Below are positions 9,518-17,973 of a stretch of 64,000 nt of DNA, in pieces. A program made the position numbers and the translations under genes. Origin of the DNA: Neorhizobium tomejilense (GTDB lineage Bacteria > Pseudomonadota > Alphaproteobacteria > Rhizobiales > Rhizobiaceae); the NCBI GenBank assembly GCA_002968845.1, contig PVBG01000002.1:186001-250000 (forward strand). Direction: 5' to 3'. The notes beneath the pieces were generated by a model, which was not told the origin of the DNA, searched no databases, and saw only the letters and a list, made by a program, of their open reading frames with translations. Position 1 is the stretch's first letter. Each line of letters opens with the position of its first letter.

Positions 9518-9551
9518 TTGACACGTATACTGATGATCAGCATACTGATCA
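9518..9551 (+). promoter_or_regulatory. Promoter and MarR-type operator of the hydroxylase gene
   Basis: TTGACA (9518-9523) and CATACT (9541-9546) are spaced by 17 bp and read toward the monooxygenase gene. A perfect inverted repeat, TGATCAG-CATA-CTGATCA (9534-9551), covers the -10 box, so a bound regulator would block RNA polymerase. This is a textbook repressor layout, judged from sequence only. Confidence 0.6.
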
Positions 9552-9615
9552 ATATGGAACCCGCCGAATCCGTTTCCGCGGGCGCCCAACGAAACATGCG
9601 GAGGAAACTGGTTCC

Positions 9616-11550
9616 ATGCAATTCCATCTGAATGGGTTCGAGCCCGGCGACCCGGAAATCTTTCACCCGGAGGATCGACAGAGCACGCCAGTCGACAAAG
9701 GACCGCTTCCCTCCGAAGTCGACGTCCTGATCGTCGGCTGCGGTCCGGCGGGCCTCACCCTCGCGGCGCAACTGTCTGCCTTTTCCGACATCAGGACCTG
9801 CATCGTCGACCAGAGATCCGGCCCCTTGCTGCGCGGCCAGGCGGACGGCATCGCCTGCCGCACCATGGAGATGTTCCACGCCTTTGGTTTTGCCGAGCGG
9901 GTGCTCCAGGAATCCTATTGGGTCAACGAGACCTCGTTCTGGAAACCCGACGACGCAAAACGCGAAAACATCGTCCGCAGCGGCAGGATCGACGATACCG
10001 AGGACGGGCTTTCCGAATTCCCGCATGTCATCCTCAACCAGGCGCGGGTGCAGGATTTCTTCCTCGACGTCATGCGCAAATCGCCGACCAGGCTCGAACC
10101 CCATTATTCGCGGCGCCTGATCGACGTCGAGACAAACCCGGTCGCTTCGGATTATCCGGTGACCGCGAGGCTTGAGCGTCTCGATCCCTCCCATGAAGGT
10201 GAGATCGAGACCGTCAGGGCGCGCTACGTCGTCGGCTGCGACGGGGCGCGCAGCACGGTGCGCAAATCGATCGGGCGGGCGCTGCAGGGCGATTCCGCCA
10301 ATCACGCCTGGGGCGTCATGGACGTGCTGGCCGTTACCGATTTTCCCGACATTCGCCTGAAGGCACTGATCCAGTCCGCCGGCGAAGGCAGCATCGTGTT
10401 GATCCCGCGCGAAGGCGGCTACATGGTCCGCATCTATGTCGAGCTGGACAAGCTCAACGAAAACGAGCGGGTCGCGAGCCGGAACATCACCGTCGACAAG
10501 CTGATCGCGGCCGTGCAGCGGATCCTGCATCCCTACACGTTCGAGGTGAAGGAGGTCGCCTGGTGGTCGGTCTACGAGATCGGGCAACGGCTGACCGACA
10601 GGTTCGACGACGTGCCGGAGGACGCGATTAACGACCGGTTGCCTCACGTCTTCATCGCCGGCGATGCCTGCCATACGCATAGCCCGAAAGCCGGCCAGGG
10701 CATGAACGTCTCGATGCAGGACGGGTTCAACCTCGGCTGGAAACTTGCCGCCGTGCTGCAGGGACGGAGCGGACCGGAGCTGCTGCACAGCTATTCAGCC
10801 GAACGCCAGACCATCGCCAAGGAACTGATCGACTTCGATCGCGAATGGTCGGCCATGCTGAGCGCGCCGCTGAAATCCCCGGACGATCCCGATGGCGAGG
10901 GCGTCGAGCCGGCGGAAGTCCAGAAATACTTCGTTCGATCGGGGCGTTATACGGCAGGCACGGCGACCCGATACATGCCGTCGGTGCTGACCGGCCAATC
11001 GACCCATCAGCATCTCGCCAGCGGGTTGACGATCGGCACGCGGTTCCATTCGGCGCCGGTGATCCGGCTGGTCGATGCCAAGCCGATGCAGCTTGGTCAC
11101 GTCGCGAAGGCGGACGGTCGCTGGCGCATCTATGCCTTCGCCGGAGCGGGGGATAGTGCGGCACCCTCCTCGCGCCTGCGGGCGCTTTGCGATTTCCTGG
11201 CGGATTCGCCTTCCTCGCCGGTGAAGACACATACACCTTCCAGTACCGATATCGACTCTGTGATCGATTTCCGCGCCATCTTCCAGCAGGCCCACCGCAC
11301 GCTTGCGGTCGAAACCATGCCGACTTTCCTGCTGCCCCGGAAGGGCCGTTACGGGCTTTGTGACTACGAAAAGATGTTCTGCCCGGACCTCAAGAGCGGC
11401 CATGACATTTTCGACATGCGCGGCATCGATCGGGAGCAGGGCTGCATGCTGGTGGTGCGTCCGGACCAGTATGTCGCGCATATCCTGCCGCTCGATGCCC
11501 ATGCGGAACTCGCCGCTTTTTTTGGTAGTTTCATGCTTCCACAACGCTAG
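9616..11550 (+). CDS. FAD-dependent aromatic hydroxylase (MobA/phenol hydroxylase-like)
   Basis: This 644-residue class A flavoprotein monooxygenase has the Rossmann motif VGCGPAG (about residues 40-46), the DG motif VGCDGARSTVRKSIG, and the FAD-ribityl GD motif GDACHTHSPKAGQGMN, followed by a thioredoxin-like C-terminal domain (about 460-640, with DIFDMRGIDREQGCMLVVRPDQYVAHILPL). Length and architecture match 3-hydroxybenzoate 4-monooxygenase and phenol 2-monooxygenase. It would use NAD(P)H and O2 to ortho-hydroxylate a phenolic acid. The start at 9616 gives the normal N-terminus after GAGGAA. Divergent from a MarR regulator. Confidence 0.88.
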   Translation: MQFHLNGFEPGDPEIFHPEDRQSTPVDKGPLPSEVDVLIVGCGPAGLTLAAQLSAFSDIRTCIVDQRSGPLLRGQADGIACRTMEMFHAFGFAERVLQESYWVNETSFWKPDDAKRENIVRSGRIDDTEDGLSEFPHVILNQARVQDFFLDVMRKSPTRLEPHYSRRLIDVETNPVASDYPVTARLERLDPSHEGEIETVRARYVVGCDGARSTVRKSIGRALQGDSANHAWGVMDVLAVTDFPDIRLKALIQSAGEGSIVLIPREGGYMVRIYVELDKLNENERVASRNITVDKLIAAVQRILHPYTFEVKEVAWWSVYEIGQRLTDRFDDVPEDAINDRLPHVFIAGDACHTHSPKAGQGMNVSMQDGFNLGWKLAAVLQGRSGPELLHSYSAERQTIAKELIDFDREWSAMLSAPLKSPDDPDGEGVEPAEVQKYFVRSGRYTAGTATRYMPSVLTGQSTHQHLASGLTIGTRFHSAPVIRLVDAKPMQLGHVAKADGRWRIYAFAGAGDSAAPSSRLRALCDFLADSPSSPVKTHTPSSTDIDSVIDFRAIFQQAHRTLAVETMPTFLLPRKGRYGLCDYEKMFCPDLKSGHDIFDMRGIDREQGCMLVVRPDQYVAHILPLDAHAELAAFFGSFMLPQR

Positions 11551-11631
11551 CTCGGTTCCTCGGAAGGATCAGTTCGCGGAGCCGGAGCCGCCGCAAAATC
11601 GTCCGGACCGTCTCGGCGCGATTTCGATTGA

Positions 11632-11663
11632 CGCCCAATTTGTACAACTGTACAAATTGGGCG
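11632..11663. promoter_or_regulatory. 32-bp palindromic operator upstream of tetR-like gene
   Basis: CGCCCAATTTGTACA (11632-11646) and TGTACAAATTGGGCG (11649-11663) are perfect 15-bp arms with a 2-nt spacer. A GATAAT sequence at 11671-11676 may be the -10 box, and the regulator's ATG is at 11686. The symmetry strongly suggests binding by a dimer of the downstream TetR protein and therefore autoregulation. Confidence 0.7.
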
Positions 11664-11685
11664 TACAATTGATAATGGATACTCG

Positions 11686-12363
11686 ATGCGACCGAACCTG
11701 AGGGAAGCCTTGCTCAGAAACGCCGTCACCCTGTTTTCCCGCAGCGGCTACAATGCCGTCTCGCTGCGGGACATCGCCAAGGCGTCCGGAGCCAATGTCG
11801 GCAGCCTGACCTATCATTTCGGCTCGAAGGCAAAATTGCTGCGTGAGGTCTACGAGCGCCACACGGTGCCGATGAACGCCCGCCGCCGCGAGCTGCTGGG
11901 CGAGGCCCTGCGGATCAGCGATGCAGATCAGCGGCTGATGGCGATCCTGCGCGCCTATGTCGTGCCGGCCTTCGTCTCCTCCTCGGAGGGAGATGGCGGC
12001 GGTGCCGAATTCACCCGCATGCGGGCGGTACTGTCGGCAGAGGGAAATCCCGACGCCCAGGCGATCATCGCGGACGCGTTCGACGAGACCAGCCGCGCCT
12101 TCATCAAGGCTCTCGCCGACTGCGTGCCGGGCGCGCCATTGGAGGGGTTCATCTGGCGCAGCCAGTTCCTGCTCGGCTCCCTCTATTACGCCCTCATCAA
12201 TCCCGACCGCGTTACCCGTCTTTCGAGCGGAACGGTCGACGGAAACGACCGGGAAGCCGCCGTCAACCAGATCGTCGAGGCGAGCTATGCGAGCTTTAGA
12301 AGTCTTGGGGCCGAAGTCGGGCAATCCACGGCTGCCTTGAAATACGCGACGGAGGAAAAATGA
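11686..12363 (+). CDS. TetR family transcriptional regulator
   Basis: This 225-residue protein has the classic TetR N-terminus: LREALLRNAVTLFSRSGYNAVSLRDIAKASGANVGSLTYHFGSKAKLLREVYERH (about residues 4-58), with the helix-turn-helix at 26-45. The remainder is the ligand-binding dimerisation domain. Its stop codon overlaps the start of the amidohydrolase gene (ATGA), so the regulator leads an operon with an amidohydrolase and a Bug-type binding protein. It probably represses this operon through the palindrome just upstream; the inducer is presumably an organic acid. Confidence 0.92.
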   Translation: MRPNLREALLRNAVTLFSRSGYNAVSLRDIAKASGANVGSLTYHFGSKAKLLREVYERHTVPMNARRRELLGEALRISDADQRLMAILRAYVVPAFVSSSEGDGGGAEFTRMRAVLSAEGNPDAQAIIADAFDETSRAFIKALADCVPGAPLEGFIWRSQFLLGSLYYALINPDRVTRLSSGTVDGNDREAAVNQIVEASYASFRSLGAEVGQSTAALKYATEEK

Positions 12364-13232
12364 TCCGGAATCTGCAGGAGAGCCACGGGGCCGACATTGC
12401 CCGGCGCAAGCCGGATTTCAGGCTGCCGGACGGCAGCTGCGACGCCCACTGCCACGTGTTCGGCCCCGGCGCCGTTTTTCCCTATGCGCCGAACCGCAGC
12501 TATACGCCGGATGACGCACCGAAAGAGGCACTGGCGAAACTCCACGACCGGCTTGGTATCGACCGCGCCGTCATCGTCCAGGCGAGCTGCCACGGAACCG
12601 ACAACCGCGCTATGCTCGACGCGATCGCCTGGCGGCCTGATCGTTACCGCGGCGTCGCCATCGTCGACGACAGTTTTGACGACCGCGCCTACCAGGCACT
12701 CGACGAAGGCGGCGTGCGCGGCGTGCGATTCAATTTCGTCCGCCACCTCGGCGGTGCGCCGGATATGGACGTCTTCAACCGGGCGATCGACCGTATCAAG
12801 GGCCGTGGCTGGCATGTGGTGCTGCATCTCGATGCCGCCGACATCGTGCCGCTTTCCGACATGATCGCTCGACTGCCGGTGCCCTTCGTCATCGACCACA
12901 TGGGCCGCGTCGACACCAGCCTCGGCACCGACCAGCCGGCGTTTCAGACGCTGCTGGAACTGGTGCGGCGGGAAAACTGCTGGATCAAGGTCTGCGGGTC
13001 GGAGCGGATCTCCCGCTTTCCGTTCGATACGGCGGTGCCTTTTGCGAAGGCGCTGATGGCGGCAAGCCCCGACCGGACCCTGTGGGGCACGGACTTCCCG
13101 CATCCGAACCTCAAGGAGCCCGTCGACGAGGCCGACCTCGTGGATCTCGTGCCGAAGTTCGCACTGACGGAAGAGGATCAGCGGCGGCTGCTCGTCGACA
13201 ATCCCGCACGTTTATACGGTTTCGCCGCCTGA
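12360..13232 (+). CDS. Amidohydrolase, 2-pyrone-4,6-dicarboxylate-lactonase-like
   Basis: This 290-residue TIM-barrel hydrolase belongs to the amidohydrolase_2 family. The first metal motif is DAHCHVFGPG (H30, H32); VIDHMGRVD and GTDFPHPN supply the later histidine and aspartate ligands. The FGPGAVFPYAPNRSYTPDDAP stretch is typical of the LigI-like group, which opens pyrone dicarboxylate or related lactones in aromatic acid degradation. The start codon overlaps the tetR stop by 4 nt. The actual substrate is not determined; other sugar-lactone or tricarboxylate relatives exist. Confidence 0.8.
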   Translation: MIRNLQESHGADIARRKPDFRLPDGSCDAHCHVFGPGAVFPYAPNRSYTPDDAPKEALAKLHDRLGIDRAVIVQASCHGTDNRAMLDAIAWRPDRYRGVAIVDDSFDDRAYQALDEGGVRGVRFNFVRHLGGAPDMDVFNRAIDRIKGRGWHVVLHLDAADIVPLSDMIARLPVPFVIDHMGRVDTSLGTDQPAFQTLLELVRRENCWIKVCGSERISRFPFDTAVPFAKALMAASPDRTLWGTDFPHPNLKEPVDEADLVDLVPKFALTEEDQRRLLVDNPARLYGFAA

Positions 13233-13256
13233 GCGGCCTTAGAGGAGGAGGAGAAA

Positions 13257-14270
13257 ATGGATTACAAAATTACGGGGAGATCGACGGGCCGGTTCCGACA
13301 GCCAGCGCGATGGACGAAATCTCTGGCTGTCGCCCTGACCCTGATGCTGCCGGCCGGCGCCATGGCGCAGGACGCCTATCCGTCGAGGGACATCACCCTG
13401 GTTCTGCCCTTCGGCCCGGGTGGGATTGCCGACATTACGGCACGCCTTGTTGCCGAGTCGCTCGGCAAGAAACTCGGCAAACAGATCGTCATCATGAACC
13501 AGCCGGGTGCGGGCGGCTCCGTTGCTGCCCGGGCGGCGCTGAACGCCCCGGCGGACGGTTACACGCTCGCCCTGCTTTCGAACGGAACCGCGATCAGCGT
13601 TCCGCTCTTCAAGAACCTGCAATTCGATCCGGTCGCCGATTTCGTGCCGGTATCGAGCCTTGCCTATTTCGATTTCGTGTTCGTCACCAAGGCGGATGGC
13701 AAGTTCAAAACCCTCAAGGATGTGCTGGAAGCCGCGAAGGCCAAGCCCGGCGCGCTCAATGTCGGGACTATCAACGTCGGCAGCAGCCAGAATCTTGCGG
13801 CTGAACTTTTCAAGTCGACATCCGGGATCGATTTCACGATCGTCCCCTACAAGGCTACGCCCGATCTTCAGGTCGCCCTGCTCGGTGGTGAACTCGACGT
13901 GATCGTCGACAGCCAGACGGCGCTGAAGGCTGCCCTGCAGCAGAACCAGGCGACCGCTATCGCCTCATCCGGCCCGTCGCGCTCCAGCCTCTCGCCGAAC
14001 GTCCCGACCGCCGCGGAAGAAGGCGTCGAGGGCTTCGACGTGACCTCCTGGAACGCCATCTTTGCGCCGAAGGGCACGCCGCCGGAAGCGGTGAAGAAGC
14101 TGAACGCCACGCTGGTCGAGGTCCTGGCCGACCCTGCCCTCAAGAAGCGGTTCGCGGATCTCGGCGTCGAAGCCCGATCCAGCACGCCGGAGGAAATCGG
14201 CAACCGCCTGAAGGCCGACATCCAGAAATGGTCGGACGTGATCCAGAAGGCGGGTATCCCGAAACAATAA
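13257..14270 (+). CDS. Tripartite tricarboxylate transporter binding protein (Bug family)
   Basis: This 337-residue exported solute-binding protein has a signal peptide at about residues 20-40 (LAVALTLMLPAGAMAQ) and the Bug hallmarks YPSRDITLVLPFGPGGIADITARLVAE, then NQPGAGGSVAARAALNAPADGYTLAL. A strong GGAGGAG site lies 24 bp after the amidohydrolase stop, so the genes are co-transcribed. The matching TctA/TctB membrane subunits are not in the window, so the protein either uses a transporter encoded elsewhere or acts as a sensor. The ligand is probably a carboxylate related to the neighbouring enzymes. Confidence 0.9.
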   Translation: MDYKITGRSTGRFRQPARWTKSLAVALTLMLPAGAMAQDAYPSRDITLVLPFGPGGIADITARLVAESLGKKLGKQIVIMNQPGAGGSVAARAALNAPADGYTLALLSNGTAISVPLFKNLQFDPVADFVPVSSLAYFDFVFVTKADGKFKTLKDVLEAAKAKPGALNVGTINVGSSQNLAAELFKSTSGIDFTIVPYKATPDLQVALLGGELDVIVDSQTALKAALQQNQATAIASSGPSRSSLSPNVPTAAEEGVEGFDVTSWNAIFAPKGTPPEAVKKLNATLVEVLADPALKKRFADLGVEARSSTPEEIGNRLKADIQKWSDVIQKAGIPKQ

Positions 14271-14280
14271 CGCTCCACTG

Positions 14281-14301
14281 GTCCCGGAGCCGATCCGGGA
14301 C
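14281..14301. terminator. Hairpin between convergent operons
   Basis: GTCCCGGA (14281-14288) and TCCGGGAC (14294-14301) form a perfect 8-bp stem with a 5-nt loop between the Bug gene and the stop codon of the converging enoyl-CoA hydratase. No good T-run is present. Confidence 0.5.
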
Positions 14302-15107
14302 TAATCCCCGCCTGGCTTGGGCGCCACCCAGGGCATCGGCCGGCGATTGAGGAAGGCGTCGATGCCGACGCGGCCTTCGGCGCTTTCCCAACGGTCGGCA
14401 AGCAAGCCGGTGCTGTAGCCGACCGGATCTTCGACCGCCTGGCGGGCGAGATTTTGCACAAGGCTCTTGGCGCTGGCGACAGCGCCGGGAGCGCAATCGA
14501 GGAAAGCCGAGACCTCCTCTTCCACCGCCGCAGCGAGTTCGTCGGCGGTGCGAACGACGGACACGAGACCAATCTCGCGGGCCGTGACCGCATCGAAGCG
14601 GCGGGCGTTGAGGAACAATCGGCGGGCATGGCCTTCACCGATCCGGCGCACGACGTAGGGTCCGATGGTGGCGGGGATCAGGCCGAGCCGCGTTTCGGTG
14701 AGCGCAAACCCGGCGCTGTCAGCCGCAACCACGATGTCGCAGACGGCCATCAGACCGATACCGCCACCGAAGGCATTGCCCTGCACCCGGCCGATCAGCG
14801 GTTTCGGCAGGTCGTCGAGCGCCTTCAGCATGAGAGCAAGTTCTGTCGCCCCCTCGATCTTGCCGGCACGATCCCTCGCCGCCTGGTCGCGCATCCATTG
14901 CAGATCGCCTCCGGCGCAGAATGTGGAGCCGGCGGATGCGAGAACCACGACGCGCACCGCATCGTCGGCTGCGAGCTTGCCGGCCGCGTCGGCCAGATCG
15001 GCGATCATCCGTGCGTTCATGGCATTGTGCTTCTCGGGCCGGGCGAGCGTCAGTGTCACCACCCCGCGGAGATCCCGTTCCAGCGTCAGCGTGTCGTAAG
15101 CGCCCAT
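14301..15107 (-). CDS. liuC: Enoyl-CoA hydratase, probable methylglutaconyl-CoA hydratase
   Basis: This 268-residue crotonase-fold enzyme has the oxyanion-hole segments ASAGSTFCAGGDLQWM and QGNAFGGGIGLMAVCDIVVAADSAGFALTETRLGLIPATIGPYVVRRIG, the latter carrying the catalytic Glu region (TETRLGL). As the last gene of the leucine degradation operon it should hydrate 3-methylglutaconyl-CoA to HMG-CoA. Its ATG shares one base with the stop of the HMG-CoA lyase gene (TGATG). Specificity is inferred from context. Confidence 0.88.
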   Translation of the reverse strand: MGAYDTLTLERDLRGVVTLTLARPEKHNAMNARMIADLADAAGKLAADDAVRVVVLASAGSTFCAGGDLQWMRDQAARDRAGKIEGATELALMLKALDDLPKPLIGRVQGNAFGGGIGLMAVCDIVVAADSAGFALTETRLGLIPATIGPYVVRRIGEGHARRLFLNARRFDAVTAREIGLVSVVRTADELAAAVEEEVSAFLDCAPGAVASAKSLVQNLARQAVEDPVGYSTGLLADRWESAEGRVGIDAFLNRRPMPWVAPKPGGD

Positions 15108-15964
15108 CAGCGTGCTCCCCTCAGGCTGCGGGCAAAAGCCTCTGCCTCGGTCAGCCGGTCGCGGTCGATGCGCGTTTTGAAACTCAGCGCATGCAGATGA
15201 TCGACCGTCTTGCCGGTCGCAACATTGCCCTCCGCTCCCGGCGCATAAGGGCAGCCGCCAAGGCCGCCGGCGGCGGCATCGAAAACCCGCAGACCTTTTT
15301 CGAGCGAGACGGTGATGTTGTCGAGCGCCCGGCCGTTGGTGTCGTGAAAATGCCCGGCGAGATGTGCCGCCGGCAGGTGCTTCAAGACCGCATCGAGCAT
15401 GGCTGCGACCCGGTCCGGCGTGCCTGTGCCGATCGTATCGGCCAGCGCCACCTCACCGCAGCCCAGCGCATGAAGCTCCGTTGCCACCCGCGCCACCTGC
15501 GCCGGCGGCGTCGGACCATCGAAGGGGCAATCGACGGCGCAGGAGACGTAAGCGCGGACGGGGATGCCGTCGCGGCGGGCACTGTCGATCAGAGGCGCGA
15601 ACCGCTGAAAACTCTCGGCGATGCTGCAATTGATGTTGCGGTGGCTGAAGCCTTCGGAGGCCGAGGCGAAGACGGCGACTTCATCCGCTTTGGCCGAGAC
15701 GGCCGCCGCATATCCCCGCACGTTCGGTGTCAGCACTGTGTAGAGCGTCCCCGGACGGCGGGTAATGCCGGCCATGACCTCGGCGGCGTCGGCCATCTGC
15801 GGCACCCAGTCGGCGCGAACGAAGCTCGTCACCTCGATTTTTTCGAAACCGCAGGCGGAGAGCAGGTCGACCAGCCGGATCTTGTCGGCGGTGGAAATGA
15901 GCCCCTTCTCGTTCTGAAGCCCGTCGCGCGGCCCCATCTCGTGGATGCGGACGAAATCAGCCAT
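15107..15964 (-). CDS. mvaB: Hydroxymethylglutaryl-CoA lyase
   Basis: This 285-residue TIM-barrel lyase splits HMG-CoA to acetyl-CoA and acetoacetate, the last step of leucine degradation. The signature EMGPRDGLQNE stands at residues 9-19, and the catalytic cysteine loop is GGCPYAPGAEGNVATGKTV. Family members usually show E where this protein has G after NVAT, a small deviation. HFHDTNGRALDN provides metal-ligand histidines. The start at 15964 overlaps the end of the carboxylase alpha gene by 8 bp; the longer frame is inside that gene. Confidence 0.93.
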   Translation of the reverse strand: MADFVRIHEMGPRDGLQNEKGLISTADKIRLVDLLSACGFEKIEVTSFVRADWVPQMADAAEVMAGITRRPGTLYTVLTPNVRGYAAAVSAKADEVAVFASASEGFSHRNINCSIAESFQRFAPLIDSARRDGIPVRAYVSCAVDCPFDGPTPPAQVARVATELHALGCGEVALADTIGTGTPDRVAAMLDAVLKHLPAAHLAGHFHDTNGRALDNITVSLEKGLRVFDAAAGGLGGCPYAPGAEGNVATGKTVDHLHALSFKTRIDRDRLTEAEAFARSLRGAR

Positions 15965-17963
15965 CCTGCGGCTCCCCGGCTTCCGGCTCCGGCTCAAGGG
16001 TCAGCAGCACTGCGCCTTCGATCACCTGTTCGCCCTGCGACACCAGGACATCGGCAATCGTCCCGTCGCGCGGGGCGGCAAGCGTCAGCTCCATCTTCAT
16101 GGCTTCCATCACGACAAGGGCCTCGCCCTTTGTGACCGAGGCTCCCGGCGTGGCACGAAGGAGCTTGACGAGGCCCGGCATGGGCGCGACGATGCGATCG
16201 CTGCCGGCGGCAATCTCATCCTCGCCGGCAAGGGGATCGATAAGGCCGAAATGCCAGCTTTCGCCATCGCCGAAAATCGTCACGTCACGTTCGCCGGAGA
16301 CCAGATGGACCCGATGTTTCCGGCCGGCGGCCTCCAGAAGACAAGCCTCGGCGTCCAGGCGAGAGAGACGAAAATCAACCAGCTTGCCGTCGACCGTGGC
16401 CGCAAAGACGCCCTCTCCGATCGATCCGAACGACACCGGCACGTGCTGGCCGCGGTAGTCCAGCTCGACGAAATCGGCAGCTTCGGCCCATAACCGGAAT
16501 CCCGATAAGCGGTCCCAGGGATCGCTTCCGTTCTTCGGTTCGAGGGCACCGGAAAGTTTCAAAGCGGCCAAGGCCATGGCCTCGCGAGACGGGGACTGAC
16601 CGATCGTCAATTCCGCCAGATGCCTGTCGATCAGGCCGGTATCGGGCAAGCCCTCGACGAAATCCGGCTGGATCGTTAGCCGGCGAAGAAATGCAGCATT
16701 GGTGGTGACGCCGGTGGCGCGAACTTCGGCAAGGGCGGCCGACAGCAGCGAGAGCGCGGTCTGGCGATCCGGGCCTCGGGTGATGATTTTCGCGATCATC
16801 GGGTCGTAAAAGGGCGAGATGCGGTCGCCGGCGCGAACGCCGCTGTCCACCCGCGCCAGTTCCTCCGGCAGGTCGAGATGGGCAAGCCTGCCGGTGGCGG
16901 GCAGAAAACCCCGCTCGGCATCTTCCGCATAAAGCCGCGCCTCGAAGGCCCAGCCGCTGATGAAAAGTTCGTCCTGCAGCCGAGGCAGAGGCTCGCCGGA
17001 CGCGACGCGAAGCTGCCATTCGACGAGATCGACGCCAGTGATCGCCTCGGTCACCGGATGCTCCACCTGCAGCCGGGTGTTCATCTCCATGAACCAGAAA
17101 CGGTCGGCCTTCAGCCCGTCGGAGGCGTCGGCGATGAACTCGATCGTGCCGGCACCGGAATAGGAGATCGCCATCGCGGCCTTGACGGCCGCCTCGCCCA
17201 TGGCAAGGCGCATCTCCTCCGGCATGCCGGGGGCAGGAGCTTCCTCGATGACCTTCTGGTGGCGGCGCTGCAGCGAGCAGTCACGTTCGAAGAGGTGCAC
17301 GACATTGCCGTGGTCGTCGCCGAACACCTGGATCTCGATATGGCGTGGATGGGCGATGTATTTCTCGATCAGGCAGGCGGCATCGCCGAAGGCGGCCAAA
17401 GCCTCCCGCTGCGCCGAGGCGAGTGCTTCCCTGAAGTCGTCCGCGCTTTCGACCCGCCGCATGCCCTTGCCGCCACCCCCCGCGCGCGCCTTGATCAGCA
17501 CCGGGAAGCCGATTCGCTCTGCTTCCCTGGAGAGGAAGTCGGGATCCTGTTCGGCGCCGTGATAGCCGGGGACGACGGGCACGCCCGCCTTTTCCATCAG
17601 CGCCTTGGCGGCGTCCTTGAGGCCCATGGCGCGAATGGCATCGGACGATGGGCCAATGAACCGGATGCCGGCGGATGTCGCCGCATCGGCGAAATCGGGA
17701 TTTTCCGAGAGGAAACCGTAGCCGGGATGAATGGCGTCGGCACCGGTGCGCTGCGCCGCCTGGATGATCGTCTCGCCACGCAGGTAGCTTTCGGCGGCGG
17801 GGGACGGGCCGATATGCACAGCCTCGCCGGCAAGCGACACATGCAGCGCGTCCCGATCGGCGTCAGAATAGACGGCGACGGTCGCGACACCCAGCCTGTG
17901 GCAGGTGCGGATGATGCGGCAGGCGATCTCGCCGCGATTGGCTATGAGGACCTTGCGGATCAT
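15957..17963 (-). CDS. mccA: Methylcrotonoyl-CoA carboxylase, biotin carboxylase/BCCP subunit
   Basis: This 668-residue subunit has an N-terminal biotin carboxylase domain (MIRKVLIANRGEIACRIIRTC; glycine-rich KARAGGGGKGMRRV; EMNTRLQVEHPVTE) and a C-terminal biotinyl domain whose acceptor lysine sits in VVMEAMKMELTL. The start at 17963 follows AGGAGG; the upstream ATG at 18017 lies inside the carboxyltransferase gene. It works with the beta subunit directly upstream to carboxylate 3-methylcrotonoyl-CoA. Propionyl-CoA or geranyl-CoA carboxylase would be alternatives, but ivd and mvaB on either side argue for leucine catabolism. Confidence 0.93.
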   Translation of the reverse strand: MIRKVLIANRGEIACRIIRTCHRLGVATVAVYSDADRDALHVSLAGEAVHIGPSPAAESYLRGETIIQAAQRTGADAIHPGYGFLSENPDFADAATSAGIRFIGPSSDAIRAMGLKDAAKALMEKAGVPVVPGYHGAEQDPDFLSREAERIGFPVLIKARAGGGGKGMRRVESADDFREALASAQREALAAFGDAACLIEKYIAHPRHIEIQVFGDDHGNVVHLFERDCSLQRRHQKVIEEAPAPGMPEEMRLAMGEAAVKAAMAISYSGAGTIEFIADASDGLKADRFWFMEMNTRLQVEHPVTEAITGVDLVEWQLRVASGEPLPRLQDELFISGWAFEARLYAEDAERGFLPATGRLAHLDLPEELARVDSGVRAGDRISPFYDPMIAKIITRGPDRQTALSLLSAALAEVRATGVTTNAAFLRRLTIQPDFVEGLPDTGLIDRHLAELTIGQSPSREAMALAALKLSGALEPKNGSDPWDRLSGFRLWAEAADFVELDYRGQHVPVSFGSIGEGVFAATVDGKLVDFRLSRLDAEACLLEAAGRKHRVHLVSGERDVTIFGDGESWHFGLIDPLAGEDEIAAGSDRIVAPMPGLVKLLRATPGASVTKGEALVVMEAMKMELTLAAPRDGTIADVLVSQGEQVIEGAVLLTLEPEPEAGEPQDG

Positions 17964-17973
17964 GACGCCCTCC

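Noticed and set aside
9493..10788. Long upstream extension of the MarR gene on the minus strand
   Set aside because: The extension is antisense to the flavoprotein hydroxylase and crosses the divergent promoter; the MarR domain begins only at about 9492.
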